A DNA stretch of 64,000 nucleotides from Streptomyces sp. NBC_01689 (GTDB lineage: Bacteria; Actinomycetota; Actinomycetes; Streptomycetales; Streptomycetaceae), in the NCBI RefSeq assembly GCF_036250675.1, contig NZ_CP109592.1, positions 6,324,001 through 6,388,000 of the forward strand, read 5' to 3'. The notes below the pieces were generated by a model. That model did not search any database and was not told the DNA's origin. It saw only the letters and a program-made list of their open reading frames with translations. Made by a program: the position numbers and the translations under genes. Within the stretch, counting starts at the first letter, position 1; each line of letters starts with the position of its first letter. This document shows positions 54,361-63,520 of this stretch, piece after piece.

Positions 54361-55071
54361 TCAGGACACCCGTCGCCGGGACCACCACAAGCCCGCCGCG
54401 CCCAGCGAGACGAGCGCCGCGCCCGTCGCGCCGAGGGGCAGCAGGTCGGTCCCGGGGCCGGTCCTGGGCAGCTCGTCGCCGCCGGGCGACACCGGCTTGT
54501 TGGTGGTGTCGAGCAGCAGCGGGGTGGTGGGCGCGTTGGGGGACGGGTTCGTCGCGCCGAACGGCACCGGACCCTGCTGCCAGAACGTCTTCTTCCCGGC
54601 TCCGTCCTGCACCGGCAGACAGATCTTCCCGGTCCTGGCGAGATCGAAGGTCGCGTCGACGGCGTACGACCGCGACTTTCCGGCCGCGAGATTTCCTACG
54701 GCGCACACGAAACCGCTGTTCGACCCTTTCGGAAGATCCTTTTCGGCCAGGGCGGAACAGCCCTGGACGCCTTTGATCCGGAGACCGTCGAAACCGACCA
54801 CCAGAAGCCGGATCCCACCGCTTTCCTTGGTCCCCCCGTTCTTTACCGTGGCGGTGATCGAGGTCGAGTGCGAACTGTTGTCGACCGAGATCCTCGCGGG
54901 CAGTGCGGTGGTCAGCCGCACTCCCGCGGGTGCCGGATCGACGGCCTTTCCGCCCTTGCCGCTCCCCGGTCCCTGGTCGTCGGCGACGGCGGTGAAAGAA
55001 AGGATCATCACGGTCGAGAAACATGCCGTGAGCAGCGATCCCACGATGGTCGTCGTGTGACGAGAACTCAT
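54361..55071 (-). CDS. Secreted protein with an LPxTG-type sortase signal
   Basis: 236 residues from the ATG at 55071 (AAGGGGGA ahead). The signal peptide is SLLTACFSTVMILSFTAVAD. The mature part is a beta-sandwich-like domain with two Cys (VQGCSAL and GFVCAVG). The C-terminus carries ELPRTG, then a hydrophobic helix and WWSRRRVS, the classic sortase sorting signal (LPRTG). It is probably covalently anchored to peptidoglycan. It is divergent from the Ser/Thr kinase gene, which has its own extracellular domain. Confidence 0.83.
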   Translation of the reverse strand: MSSRHTTTIVGSLLTACFSTVMILSFTAVADDQGPGSGKGGKAVDPAPAGVRLTTALPARISVDNSSHSTSITATVKNGGTKESGGIRLLVVGFDGLRIKGVQGCSALAEKDLPKGSNSGFVCAVGNLAAGKSRSYAVDATFDLARTGKICLPVQDGAGKKTFWQQGPVPFGATNPSPNAPTTPLLLDTTNKPVSPGGDELPRTGPGTDLLPLGATGAALVSLGAAGLWWSRRRVS

Positions 55072-55219
55072 GTTCGTCCCCCTTGGCTGCGCCTGAATTC
55101 GCAGTACTTGAAGAGGTACCACAAGATTTCTCCGCACTATGCTGGTACGGCCTGAAGTGTGACCATTGCGTTTCCCGTGTGGCGGGCGTTGACGACGGGT
55201 TCCGAGGGGGTGCGGAATA

Positions 55220-57313
55220 TTGACGGGGAATACGAGTGGCCCGAGTGGTGGTGTTCCGGGATTATGGGTGACGGGCCGATATCGGCTGGCCGAGAGTATT
55301 GGCCAGGGGGGAATGGGGCGGGTGTGGCGGGCCACCGACGACGTCCTCGACCGGCAGGTCGCCGTCAAGGAGATGCGGATCGACGGACTCGACCCGGAGA
55401 ACACCCGGACCCGTCGTGAACGCACCCTGCGCGAGGCCAGGGCCACGGCTCGGATCGACCACCCCAACGTCGTACGCGTCTACGACGTCGTGGACGAGGG
55501 CGAGCGGCTGTGGATCGTGATGGAACTGGTCGCGGGCCGCTCGCTCGAACAGGTGGTGGCCGAGGACGGCCCGCTCGACCCGCCCACCGCGGCCCGTGTC
55601 GGCCTGGGACTCGTCTCGGCGCTGCGCCAGGTGCACGCCGGGGGAGTGCTGCACCGCGACATCAAACCGGGCAACGTCCTGATCGAGCGGCGCGGTCAGC
55701 GTGCGGTCCTCACCGACTTCGGCATCGCCGCGCTGCAGGACGCCGAGGCGCTCACGATGGTCGGGATGCTCGTCGGTTCCCCCGACTACATGGCACCGGA
55801 GCGCATCTCGGGCCGCCCGCAGGGCCCGCCGTCCGACGTGTGGTCCCTCGGCGCGACGCTCTGCGCGGCTCTCGGCGGCCGTTCCCCGTTCTCCCGCTCG
55901 ACCACGCTCGCGACCCTGCACGCCGTCCTCTACGAGGAGCCCGAACTCCCGTCCGTGGCGAGCGGTCTGCGGGATGTCCTGGCGGCGCTCCTGGAGAAGG
56001 AACCGTCGACCCGGCCCGGCCTGGAGGAGCTGGAGACGGCGCTGCGGCCGATCGCGTACCCGGAGCGGACGTCCGAGCCGGAGCCGGAGCCGTCGGAAGG
56101 AACGCGGGCGGCGGAATCCGCACCCACCGTCCACCCGGTGCACGAGGAGTCCCCCACGCGGGTTCTCCTGGACCCCCAGCTGCTACGGGAGGCCCGGCGC
56201 CGCCCGCCGCGACGCGAGCCGGATCAGGGACCCGAGCCGGATCAGGGACCCGACGAGACCGGCACCGCCGCCCCCACCCCGGTCCCCGCCCGCACCCCTC
56301 CCTCCCGCACCCCCACCTCGGTCTCCGCTCCCTGCCCCGAGCCGGTGTTGGAGCCGGAGCCCGAGCCCGAGCCGGAGCGGACGTCCGAGGTGGAGCCGGA
56401 GCCCGACCCCGTGCAGGACGCCATTCCCCCGCGGTACACCCCGACGCGGACGTACCCCTCCGGCTCGCGAGACCCCCTGGCCGGGGAGCCCGAACCGTCC
56501 GAACCCCCGGCCCCCGCCCGCCCCGCCACCGCGACGGCTTCCTCCGCCTCCGCTCCGGTCCCCAACGCCTCCACCGAGGTCCCCACCGAACTCCACGCAC
56601 AGGTCCGCTCGGAAACCCCCTCCGCCCCACCGTCCACCCCCACCGCCCCCGCCACCCCCGTCACTCCCTCCGAGGACGGTCACGGGCGCCGCCGGTCGGC
56701 ATGGGTCGCGGCCGGCGGGGTGGCGGTCGCGGGGGCCGTGGTGGGGATCGTGCTCGCGACGACCGGCGGGGCCTCGCACGACACCGGTGGCGCGCCCGCG
56801 TCGTCGGGATCCGCGACGGCCGCACGGACGCCGTCCCGCGCGGTGTCGTCCCCCGCCCCCACCCTGGACGGCACGTCGCGTCCGCCGAGTCTGCCCGCGG
56901 GGGCACGCGAGGAGGCCGGACTGTACGCCTGGGTTCCACCGCGGGGCTGGCAGCGGGTGGCGGAGAGCGGCTCCGAGGTGCACTACACCTCGCCCGACAG
57001 CGCGCAGGAGATCGTGGCCAACGCGAAACCGGCCAAGGGGGATCTGCTGGCGCAGTGGCGGCGGGCCGAGGTGGACACCGGCAAGGGGCTGGACTACGAG
57101 CGGACACGGCTGGAGCGCACGACGTTCAGGGGGGAACCCGCCGTCGCCTGGGAGTACACCGTGAGGGCCAAGGGCCGTCTCTGGCACGTGCGGCTGCTGG
57201 GTTTCCGGTCGGGCGGCACGTCGTACGAGATCAGCACCTGGTACCGCCCGGACATCGAGGCCTCCGCCCTGCGCGTCTACGACCGGGTCAGGGAGAGCTT
57301 CACACCGCTGTGA
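55220..57313 (+). CDS. Transmembrane Ser/Thr protein kinase (PknB type)
   Basis: 697 residues from the TTG at 55220 (GAGGGGG ahead); a GTG at 55268 is the alternative. Kinase domain ~17-285: ESIGQGGMGRVWRA, VAVKEM, VLHRDIKPGNVLI, LTDFGIA, YMAPERISG. A Pro/Glu/Thr-rich juxtamembrane linker of ~200 residues follows. The single membrane helix is at ~492-515. An extracellular domain (~560-697) starts AGLYAWVPPRGWQRVAESGS. No PASTA repeats are present. The linker may be flexible or a phosphorylation target. Confidence 0.92.
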   Translation: MTGNTSGPSGGVPGLWVTGRYRLAESIGQGGMGRVWRATDDVLDRQVAVKEMRIDGLDPENTRTRRERTLREARATARIDHPNVVRVYDVVDEGERLWIVMELVAGRSLEQVVAEDGPLDPPTAARVGLGLVSALRQVHAGGVLHRDIKPGNVLIERRGQRAVLTDFGIAALQDAEALTMVGMLVGSPDYMAPERISGRPQGPPSDVWSLGATLCAALGGRSPFSRSTTLATLHAVLYEEPELPSVASGLRDVLAALLEKEPSTRPGLEELETALRPIAYPERTSEPEPEPSEGTRAAESAPTVHPVHEESPTRVLLDPQLLREARRRPPRREPDQGPEPDQGPDETGTAAPTPVPARTPPSRTPTSVSAPCPEPVLEPEPEPEPERTSEVEPEPDPVQDAIPPRYTPTRTYPSGSRDPLAGEPEPSEPPAPARPATATASSASAPVPNASTEVPTELHAQVRSETPSAPPSTPTAPATPVTPSEDGHGRRRSAWVAAGGVAVAGAVVGIVLATTGGASHDTGGAPASSGSATAARTPSRAVSSPAPTLDGTSRPPSLPAGAREEAGLYAWVPPRGWQRVAESGSEVHYTSPDSAQEIVANAKPAKGDLLAQWRRAEVDTGKGLDYERTRLERTTFRGEPAVAWEYTVRAKGRLWHVRLLGFRSGGTSYEISTWYRPDIEASALRVYDRVRESFTPL

Positions 57314-57368
57314 GCGGACGCGCGGAGAAGCGCACGGAGCAGCGCGCGGAGGGACGCGCGGAGAAAAC

Positions 57369-57407
57369 GGGGCGGGGTCCGGTGGCACCGCCACCGGACC
57401 CCGCCCC
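57369..57407. terminator. Perfect 18-bp hairpin between kinase and permease
   Basis: GGGGCGGGGTCCGGTGGC / GCCACCGGACCCCGCCCC with a three-base ACC loop, the strongest hairpin in the window. It serves two convergent genes. Confidence 0.92.
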
Positions 57408-57435
57408 TCGCTCGTTACTGCCGGACCCGCGCCGC

Positions 57436-58917
57436 TCAGCGGAGGTCGGACGAGGCCTCGACCGGGACCGGTGCGGCCGAGGGCTCCTCGGCCGCGCCGT
57501 CGCCGCGCAGCCGCTGGCGGACCACCGCGACGGCCACCACCACGGCGGCGACGAGCAGGGACAGCAGCACGGTCTCGCGTCCGTCGTGCTCGGTGTCGGT
57601 CAGCATGTAGCCGAGGACGAAGACGATCAGAGCGGCGGTCGCCCAGGTCAGGTACGGGTAGAGCCACATCTTCACGACGAGCTTCTCCGGCGCCTCGCGC
57701 TGGATGATCTTCCGCATGCGCAGCTGCGAGAAGCAGATGACGAGCCACACGAACAGGGCCACCGCGCCGGAGGAGTTGACGAGGAAGAGGAAGACCGAGT
57801 CCGGGAACTTGTAGTTGAAGAAGACGGCGACGAAGCCGAACACGACCGAGACGACGATCGCGGTCATCGGCACACCGCGCGAGGTGGTCCGGGCGAAGGC
57901 CTTGGGCGCGTCGCCGCGCTCACCGAGCGAGAAGGCCATCCGGGAGGCCGTGTACAGGCCGGAGTTGAGACAGGACAGCACGGACGTCAGCACGATGAAG
58001 TTCATGATCTGACCGGCGTGCGCGATACCGAGGGAGTCGAGGGCCGCGACGTAGGAGCCCTTGTCCTTGATGGACGGGTCGTTCCAGGGCAGCAGGGCGA
58101 CGACGACCAGGATCGAGCCGAGGTAGAAGACGCCGATCCGCCAGATGATGCTGTTGGTGGACTTGGTGACGGCCCGCTGCGGGTTCTCGGACTCGCCGGC
58201 GGCGAGGGTCGCGATCTCGCTGCCCATGAAGGAGAAGACGACGAGGAGCACACCGGTGAGGATCGCGCCGGGGCCGTGCGGCAGGAAGCCGCCGTGGTCG
58301 CTCAGGTTCCCCAGGCCGGCCTTCGGGGCGTCGACGCCGGGCAGCACACCGAAGATCGCGAGGCCGCCGACGACGATGAACGCGCCGATCGCCACGACCT
58401 TGATCCCGGCGAACCAGAACTCGAACTCACCGTACGAGCCGACCGAGACCAGGTTGGTCGCGGTGAGCACGATCATCACGATGAGTGCCCAGCCCCACTG
58501 CGGTACCGCGGGGACCCAGCCTTCGAGGATCGTGGCGCCCGCCGTCGCCTCGACGGCCAGGACGACCACCCAGAAGAACCAGTACAGCCAGCCGATCGAG
58601 AAACCGGCCCAGCGTCCGAGCGCGCGGTCGGCGTGGGCGGAGAACGAACCGGAGGTCGGATTGGCCGCGGACATCTCGCCCAGCATCCGCATCACCAGCA
58701 CCACGAGCGTGCCGACGAGGGCGTAGGAGAGCAGGATGCCCGGTCCGGCGGTGGCGATACCGGAACTGGACCCCACGAAGAGGCCCGCTCCGATGACACC
58801 GCCGATGGCGATCATGGTCAGATGACGGTTCTTGAGTCCGGCCTGGAGGCCCGAACCGGGTTCTCCGGGGCCTCCGGGGCCGTCGGCGGCCTTCGTGGGG
58901 GTCGGCTGCGAGGTCAT
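57436..58917 (-). CDS. APC-family amino-acid/GABA permease
   Basis: 493 residues with ~12 helices. The entry motif is HLTMIAIGGVIGAGLFVGSS, then GEMSAANPTSGSFSAHADRA, matching the 51758 paralogue almost word for word. The C-terminus ends in a charged tail (AAPVPVEASSDLR). GabP-like transport of GABA or a neutral amino acid is likely. Two 18-bp direct repeats lie ~80-120 bp upstream. Confidence 0.9.
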   Translation of the reverse strand: MTSQPTPTKAADGPGGPGEPGSGLQAGLKNRHLTMIAIGGVIGAGLFVGSSSGIATAGPGILLSYALVGTLVVLVMRMLGEMSAANPTSGSFSAHADRALGRWAGFSIGWLYWFFWVVVLAVEATAGATILEGWVPAVPQWGWALIVMIVLTATNLVSVGSYGEFEFWFAGIKVVAIGAFIVVGGLAIFGVLPGVDAPKAGLGNLSDHGGFLPHGPGAILTGVLLVVFSFMGSEIATLAAGESENPQRAVTKSTNSIIWRIGVFYLGSILVVVALLPWNDPSIKDKGSYVAALDSLGIAHAGQIMNFIVLTSVLSCLNSGLYTASRMAFSLGERGDAPKAFARTTSRGVPMTAIVVSVVFGFVAVFFNYKFPDSVFLFLVNSSGAVALFVWLVICFSQLRMRKIIQREAPEKLVVKMWLYPYLTWATAALIVFVLGYMLTDTEHDGRETVLLSLLVAAVVVAVAVVRQRLRGDGAAEEPSAAPVPVEASSDLR

Positions 58918-58997
58918 GAGGGGGGATTCCTTTGCGCCGGTGAGCGGATTTCCCGTACTTCCGTCGGGGGGTGAACCGAACGGACTTCACGTACTTC

Positions 58998-59037
58998 CCG
59001 TACGAGCGGTGTACGGGACCCGTACGAGCGGTGTACG
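58998..59037. promoter_or_regulatory. Two direct repeats upstream of the permease
   Basis: CCGTACGAGCGGTGTACG at 58998-59015 and 59020-59037, centre-to-centre 22 bp (about two helical turns). Each copy is itself an inverted repeat (CGTAC-7-GTACG). A regulator bound on one face of the DNA is a natural reading. Confidence 0.65.
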
Positions 59038-59190
59038 AGCCGGTCCAGTGAATCGGAGGCAAAGGGATTCGTGAACCTTTGATTCCGGATCGTTACTTGA
59101 GGTTTTCTTGAGGTTTTGTAGTTCTCCTCACAGTTTTCCCTGGCGGTACCCGGCGAGGCCGATCCGGGACAGCCGTGTCACACTCGGACC

Positions 59191-59676
59191 ATGCGCGTGT
59201 ATCTCGGCTCCGACCATGCTGGTTTCGAACTCAAGAACCACCTCGTGGAGTGGCTCAAGGAGGCCGGCCACGAGCCCGTCGACTGCGGGCCCCTCGTCTA
59301 CGACGCCGAGGACGACTACCCGCCGTTCTGCCTCCGCGCCGCTGAGCGCACGGCGGCCGACCCCGAGGCCCTCGGCGTCGTGATCGGCGGTTCCGGCAAC
59401 GGCGAGCAGATCGCGGCGAACAAGGTGGCCGGCGTCCGCGCCGTCCTCGCGTGGAGCGAGGAGACGGCCGCGCTGGGCCGCGAGCACAACAACGCCAACG
59501 TCATCTCCGTGGGTGCCCGGATGCACTCCGAGAAGGACGCGACCAAGTTCGTCGAGACCTTCCTCACCACCCCGTTCTCCGGCGTGGAACGCCACGTCCG
59601 CCGCATCGACATGCTCTCCGCCTACGAGAGCACGGGCGACCTCCCCCCGATCCCGCCCCACCACCCGCAGGCGTAG
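59191..59676 (+). CDS. rpiB: Ribose-5-phosphate isomerase B
   Basis: 161 residues. RpiB/LacAB motifs: YLGSDHAGFELKNHLVEWLK at the N-terminus, DCGPLVYDAEDDYPPFCLRA, then GVVIGGSGNGEQIAANKVAG with the anion-hole Gly-rich loop. The catalytic His/Arg region is REHNNANVISVGARM. It interconverts ribose-5-phosphate and ribulose-5-phosphate in the pentose phosphate pathway. The start codon ATG is unambiguous. Confidence 0.94.
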   Translation: MRVYLGSDHAGFELKNHLVEWLKEAGHEPVDCGPLVYDAEDDYPPFCLRAAERTAADPEALGVVIGGSGNGEQIAANKVAGVRAVLAWSEETAALGREHNNANVISVGARMHSEKDATKFVETFLTTPFSGVERHVRRIDMLSAYESTGDLPPIPPHHPQA

Positions 59677-59717
59677 CCCCTCCCCGCACGCGACCGGGGA
59701 CGCGGGCCCGCGCCCCC

Positions 59718-59784
59718 GGCCCGTCCGGCGTTCGAGGACGAGCCCTTCGGGTGATGCCGGGGTCCGGGGGCGGAGCCCTCAGGG
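59718..59784 (+). repeat. Streptomyces intergenic repeat, copy C
   Basis: CCCGTCCGGCGTTCGAGGAC, then GAGCCCTTCGGGTGATG and GGGGGCGGAGCCCTCAGGG, the same family as the two copies at 4451-4690. It lies between rpiB and the DNA glycosylase gene. Confidence 0.8.
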
Positions 59785-59862
59785 AGAGGATGACGGGGAA
59801 GGGCGGGGGCGGCGGAAGACGGCCCCCGCCACCGGCAGACGCGCACGACCGAGGAGGACCCC

Positions 59863-60675
59863 GTGCCCGAGGGGCACACGATCCACCGGCTGGCCCAGGA
59901 CTACGCGGCGGCCTTCACCGACGGCACCCCCACCCGCGTCACCAGTCCCCAGGGCAAGTTCGCGGACGCGGCCGCCCTCCTCGACGGCACCCCCCTCCAG
60001 TCCGCCGACGCCCACGGGAAACACCTCTTCCTCGGCTTCCGCGCCGCCGAGTGGATCCACATCCACCTGGGCCTCTTCGGCAAGGTGACCTTCGGCGCCG
60101 CCCCCGCGCCGGCCCCCACGGAAACGGTCCGCCTCCGCCTCGCGAACCCCACCACGTACGTCGACCTGCGGGGCCCGACGACCTGCGCCCTGATCACGGA
60201 CGACGAGAAGCGGGCGGTACACGCCCGCCTCGGCCCGGACCCCCTGCGCCCCGACGCCGACCCCTCCGAGGCCTACCGCCGGGTCTCCCGCAGCCGCACC
60301 ACCATCGCCGCGCTCCTCATGGACCAGAAGGTCATCGCGGGCGTGGGCAACGTCTACCGCGCCGAGGTCCTTTTCCGGCACGGCATCGACCCGTACCGCG
60401 CGGGCAGGGACGTCACCCCCGCCGAGTGGGACGCCGTCTGGACCGACCTCGTGGCCCTGATGCGCGAGGGCGTGCGCAACAACCGCATCGACACGGTGCG
60501 TCCGGAACACGCCCCCGAGGCCATGGGCCGCCCACCCCGTGTGGACGACCACGGCGGCGAGGTCTACGTGTACCGCAGGGCTCCTCTGCCCTGCCACATC
60601 TGTGGCGGCGAGATCCGCACCGCCGGTCTCGCCGCCCGCAATCTCTTCTGGTGCCCGAACTGCCAGCGCCGCTGA
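59863..60675 (+). CDS. Fpg/Nei-family DNA glycosylase
   Basis: 270 residues from the GTG at 59863 (GAGGAGG ahead), which must be removed to expose the catalytic Pro. The N-terminus PEGHTIHRLAQDY carries the Pro/Glu pair; GKHLFLGF gives the Lys. The H2TH region is LLMDQKVIAGVGNVYRAEVL, and the C-terminal zinc finger is CHICGG...CPNC. PEGHTIHR matches actinobacterial Nei2-type enzymes. It excises oxidised bases and cuts the DNA strand. Confidence 0.93.
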   Translation: MPEGHTIHRLAQDYAAAFTDGTPTRVTSPQGKFADAAALLDGTPLQSADAHGKHLFLGFRAAEWIHIHLGLFGKVTFGAAPAPAPTETVRLRLANPTTYVDLRGPTTCALITDDEKRAVHARLGPDPLRPDADPSEAYRRVSRSRTTIAALLMDQKVIAGVGNVYRAEVLFRHGIDPYRAGRDVTPAEWDAVWTDLVALMREGVRNNRIDTVRPEHAPEAMGRPPRVDDHGGEVYVYRRAPLPCHICGGEIRTAGLAARNLFWCPNCQRR

Positions 60676-60777
60676 CCCGGGCCCGCGTCCCGGGCACCCG
60701 TCCCGGGCCGGAACAGCCCCGGGGCCCCGCGACCCGGGCCGGAACCCCTCCGGTTCGCCCGAACCCGTACGACCGGT

Positions 60778-62007
60778 CTAGAACCCGTGCGGCAGCCACG
60801 GCGCGACTGCCGACGAGAAGGCCACCGACGCCTCCGCCAGCGCTCCCTGGCGCAGTTCCCGCACCCGCCCGGCCGCCGCGAGCGACACCAGGGACACCCC
60901 GCCGAGATACGCCGCCCCCAACTCCCGTACGGACAGCGCCAGATCGGCGGGCTCCCGGGTCGGCACGCAGGACGCCCCCTTCGCGTCACCGGTGAGCCGC
61001 CAACGCCCCTCGTTCCAGGGGCAGAACGCGTCCTCGACCTCGAACACCACGTCCACCGGCGCCTGGTACGTCCGCGCCTCCAGCGCGGCGTCCACGTCGA
61101 CCAGCCGGACATGCAGGGCGTCCCGCACCCGCACGGCGCAGCGCCGGATGTCGGACACCATGTGCTGCCACGACTCGTCGACCGGACGCCCCCGGGTGCG
61201 CAGCGTCGTCGTCAGGTCGAGGTCGAAGAGCAGCCGCCACAGCGCGGCGTCCGCCGCGGGATCCAGCGCCTGCAGCTCGTCGAGGACGACGGTGGCCTTC
61301 GCCCCGGTGTGGTCGTGGTCCGGTCTGATCCGGTACCGCGCGTAGCCGACCACCTCGCCGTCCCGCTCCGCGACCACGCACTGCAGGGGCGACGCCCCGT
61401 CCCGCTCGCTCTCCGGGTCGAGCAGCGTCAGCCGGTCCCAGCCGGGGCGCCGGGCCAGCATGCCGGGCCGCCCCGGAACCACCCGCGCGTACACCGACTC
61501 GCAGGCGTCCAGGACATCGGCCGGCGCGGCGAACCGCAGACCTACGTCATCGGTGCCGGGCGGTACGGACAGCCGTACCCGGGTCGTGTCGATCTCGGCG
61601 TGGTGCTGGTACGTCGCGATGCCGTAGCCGAACCGGCCGTAGATCGCCGGTTCCGACGCGGTCAGGACGGCGAGCGGCTCGCCCCAGGAGTGGATGTCGT
61701 CCAGCTGCCGGCGCATCATCGACGTCAGCAGCCCGCGCCGCCGGTGCGTCGCCGCGACGCTCACCATGGTGATGCCCGCGGCCGGTACGGAGGCGCCGCC
61801 GGGGACCGTGACCCGGAAGGAGAACGCCCCCGCGGTGCCCACGCACCGCTCGCCCTCCCAGATTCCCAGGGAACGGTCGTACTCTGTGAGCTCGCTCCAC
61901 AGCTCGCGCTCCTCGGACGACTCCGGTACGCCCCCGAACGCGCGAACCAGATTGTCGTACCACGCATCCCACTCGGGCTGCCGCAGCACCCGCAAGTCAG
62001 TCGTCAT
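60778..62007 (-). CDS. Eis-family GNAT acetyltransferase
   Basis: 409 residues. An N-terminal GNAT domain with acetyl-CoA motif VSVAATHRRRGLLTSMMRRQ, a second GNAT-like domain (~165-290), and a C-terminal SCP2-like domain (ending VRELRQGALAEASVAFSSAV) form the Eis architecture. Eis enzymes acetylate amines, including aminoglycosides and lysines; some relatives have other roles. The ATG at 62007 is used. Confidence 0.9.
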   Translation of the reverse strand: MTTDLRVLRQPEWDAWYDNLVRAFGGVPESSEERELWSELTEYDRSLGIWEGERCVGTAGAFSFRVTVPGGASVPAAGITMVSVAATHRRRGLLTSMMRRQLDDIHSWGEPLAVLTASEPAIYGRFGYGIATYQHHAEIDTTRVRLSVPPGTDDVGLRFAAPADVLDACESVYARVVPGRPGMLARRPGWDRLTLLDPESERDGASPLQCVVAERDGEVVGYARYRIRPDHDHTGAKATVVLDELQALDPAADAALWRLLFDLDLTTTLRTRGRPVDESWQHMVSDIRRCAVRVRDALHVRLVDVDAALEARTYQAPVDVVFEVEDAFCPWNEGRWRLTGDAKGASCVPTREPADLALSVRELGAAYLGGVSLVSLAAAGRVRELRQGALAEASVAFSSAVAPWLPHGF

Positions 62008-62098
62008 GAGCCATGCCTACCAGGGCGGTGCGGCGCGGGCGAGAGAATTTTCCACCGCCGTGGGGGGCGCGTGCGTGATCTTCCGCAGGGGGCTCGCC

Positions 62099-62122
62099 GT
62101 GCAGTTCACTGTGCAGTTCACT
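62099..62122. repeat. 12-bp tandem repeat upstream of the PP2C gene
   Basis: GTGCAGTTCACT occurs twice back to back, followed by GTGATG, 80-100 bp ahead of the gene. Confidence 0.7.
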
Positions 62123-62187
62123 GTGATGTTGAGCGCTCGGACGGGGGACAAGTGGGACCTCCCGTGCCAAGCACCTGGTCCGATGGA

Positions 62188-62193
62188 TAGGGT
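62188..62193 (+). promoter_or_regulatory. Possible -10 element of the PP2C gene
   Basis: TAGGGT ends 9 nt before the ATG; no ribosome-binding site is visible, so a leaderless transcript is likely. No convincing -35 was found. Confidence 0.4.
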
Positions 62194-62202
62194 CCCGAGC
62201 TA

Positions 62203-63396
62203 ATGGCAGCAGGACGAGGGCGGCGCGCGGCGGCCGAGACGTTCACGGCCCGGTTGAGGAAGCAGTGGCACCGGGCCCGCACCGCGCTGCGCAGATCCGC
62301 CGTGGACTACTTCCGCGGGGACGGTTCCGACTGGATCGCGCTGGCCGGTCTGCTGCTCACGATCCCGCTGATCGCGGCGACCACACTGGTCAACTCGGTC
62401 TGGTGCTCACCCGCCGCGCTGGTCCTCCCGATCGTCGCCGGCGGCCTCCTGCTGCGCCCCGCGAGCCTGCTGGGTCTCTACGCGGCCGCCGCCACCGCGC
62501 TGATAGTGGAGTCCGTGAAGCTCGGCCCGTACACGGAGGGCCCGTCGCGGGTGACCCCCGGTGTGGTCCTCGTCGTCGCGGCCTGCGGATTCTTCGGTCT
62601 GCTGATCGCCCAGTTCCGCAGCCGGGTGGGGGTGCCGTGGCGCCGCGGCGGCACCATGCTCTTCGACCTGCGCGAGCGCATCCGGGTCCAGAGCAAGCTG
62701 CCGAAGCTGCCGCTGGGCTGGCATCGCGAGATGGCGCTGCGTCCGGCCGGCGGCCAGTCCTTCTCGGGCGACTTCGTGGTCGCGGCCCGTACGAACGGCG
62801 GCCGGACCCTGGAAGTCGTCCTCACCGACGTGTCCGGCAAGGGCATGGACGCGGGGTCGCGGGCGCTGCTCCTGTCCGGCGCCTTCGGCGGCCTGCTGGG
62901 CTCGCTCCCGCCGCACGCCTTCCTCCCCGCCGCCAACGGCTACCTGCTGCGGCAGGACTGGGACGAGGGCTTCGCCACCTCCATCCACCTGGTCCTCGAC
63001 CTCGACTCCGGCGACTACGAGCTGTTCTCCGCGGGACACCCGCCGGGGCTGCAGCTCAGCGCGGGCAGCGGGCGCTGGGAGGAGAAGGCGGCCGAAGGAC
63101 CGCTGCTCGGTGTCTACGACGGTGCCCAGTTCGACTCCGTGAAGGGTTCGCTGCGGCCCGGTGACGTCCTCATGCTCTTCACGGACGGGCTGGTGGAGAC
63201 TTCCGACCGCGACATCGTCGAGGGCATCGACCGCCTCACCGGCGAGGCCGACCGCTATGTCGCCGGGGGCTTCCACGGCGCCGCCTGGCATCTCATCGAG
63301 GCCGTCGCGAAGGACGTCAACGACGACCGGGCGCTGCTGCTGATCTGCCGCGAGGCCCCCGCCCCGGCCCGTCCCGCCGACCTCCCGTCCCGCTGA
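62203..63396 (+). CDS. Membrane PP2C/SpoIIE-type protein phosphatase
   Basis: 397 residues. A basic N-terminus, then three or four helices (IALAGLLLTIPLIAATTLV, AALVLPIVAGGLLLRPASLL, VTPGVVLVVAACGFFGLLIA). The PP2C/SpoIIE catalytic domain (~170-390) has SFSGDFVVA, LTDVSGKGMDAG, FSAGHPPGL and LMLFTDGLVETSD, with the metal Asp residues intact. Such phosphatases usually act on anti-anti-sigma factors. No STAS or kinase partner is adjacent. Confidence 0.9.
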   Translation: MAAGRGRRAAAETFTARLRKQWHRARTALRRSAVDYFRGDGSDWIALAGLLLTIPLIAATTLVNSVWCSPAALVLPIVAGGLLLRPASLLGLYAAAATALIVESVKLGPYTEGPSRVTPGVVLVVAACGFFGLLIAQFRSRVGVPWRRGGTMLFDLRERIRVQSKLPKLPLGWHREMALRPAGGQSFSGDFVVAARTNGGRTLEVVLTDVSGKGMDAGSRALLLSGAFGGLLGSLPPHAFLPAANGYLLRQDWDEGFATSIHLVLDLDSGDYELFSAGHPPGLQLSAGSGRWEEKAAEGPLLGVYDGAQFDSVKGSLRPGDVLMLFTDGLVETSDRDIVEGIDRLTGEADRYVAGGFHGAAWHLIEAVAKDVNDDRALLLICREAPAPARPADLPSR

Positions 63397-63520
63397 CCCA
63401 CTGTCCCGCGACGCGCCCCGGCGGCGTTGTCCGGACGCCCGGTGCGACGGACGGCGGGACCGGTGCGACGGCGGACCCGGTACCGGCCCGTGCGGCCCCG
63501 CGGCGGGAGACACTGGAGGC

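Noticed and set aside
62099..62122. Tandem 12-mers as an origin iteron or phage attachment site
   Set aside because: Only two copies, no DnaA boxes or integrase nearby; a local duplication in a promoter region is enough.
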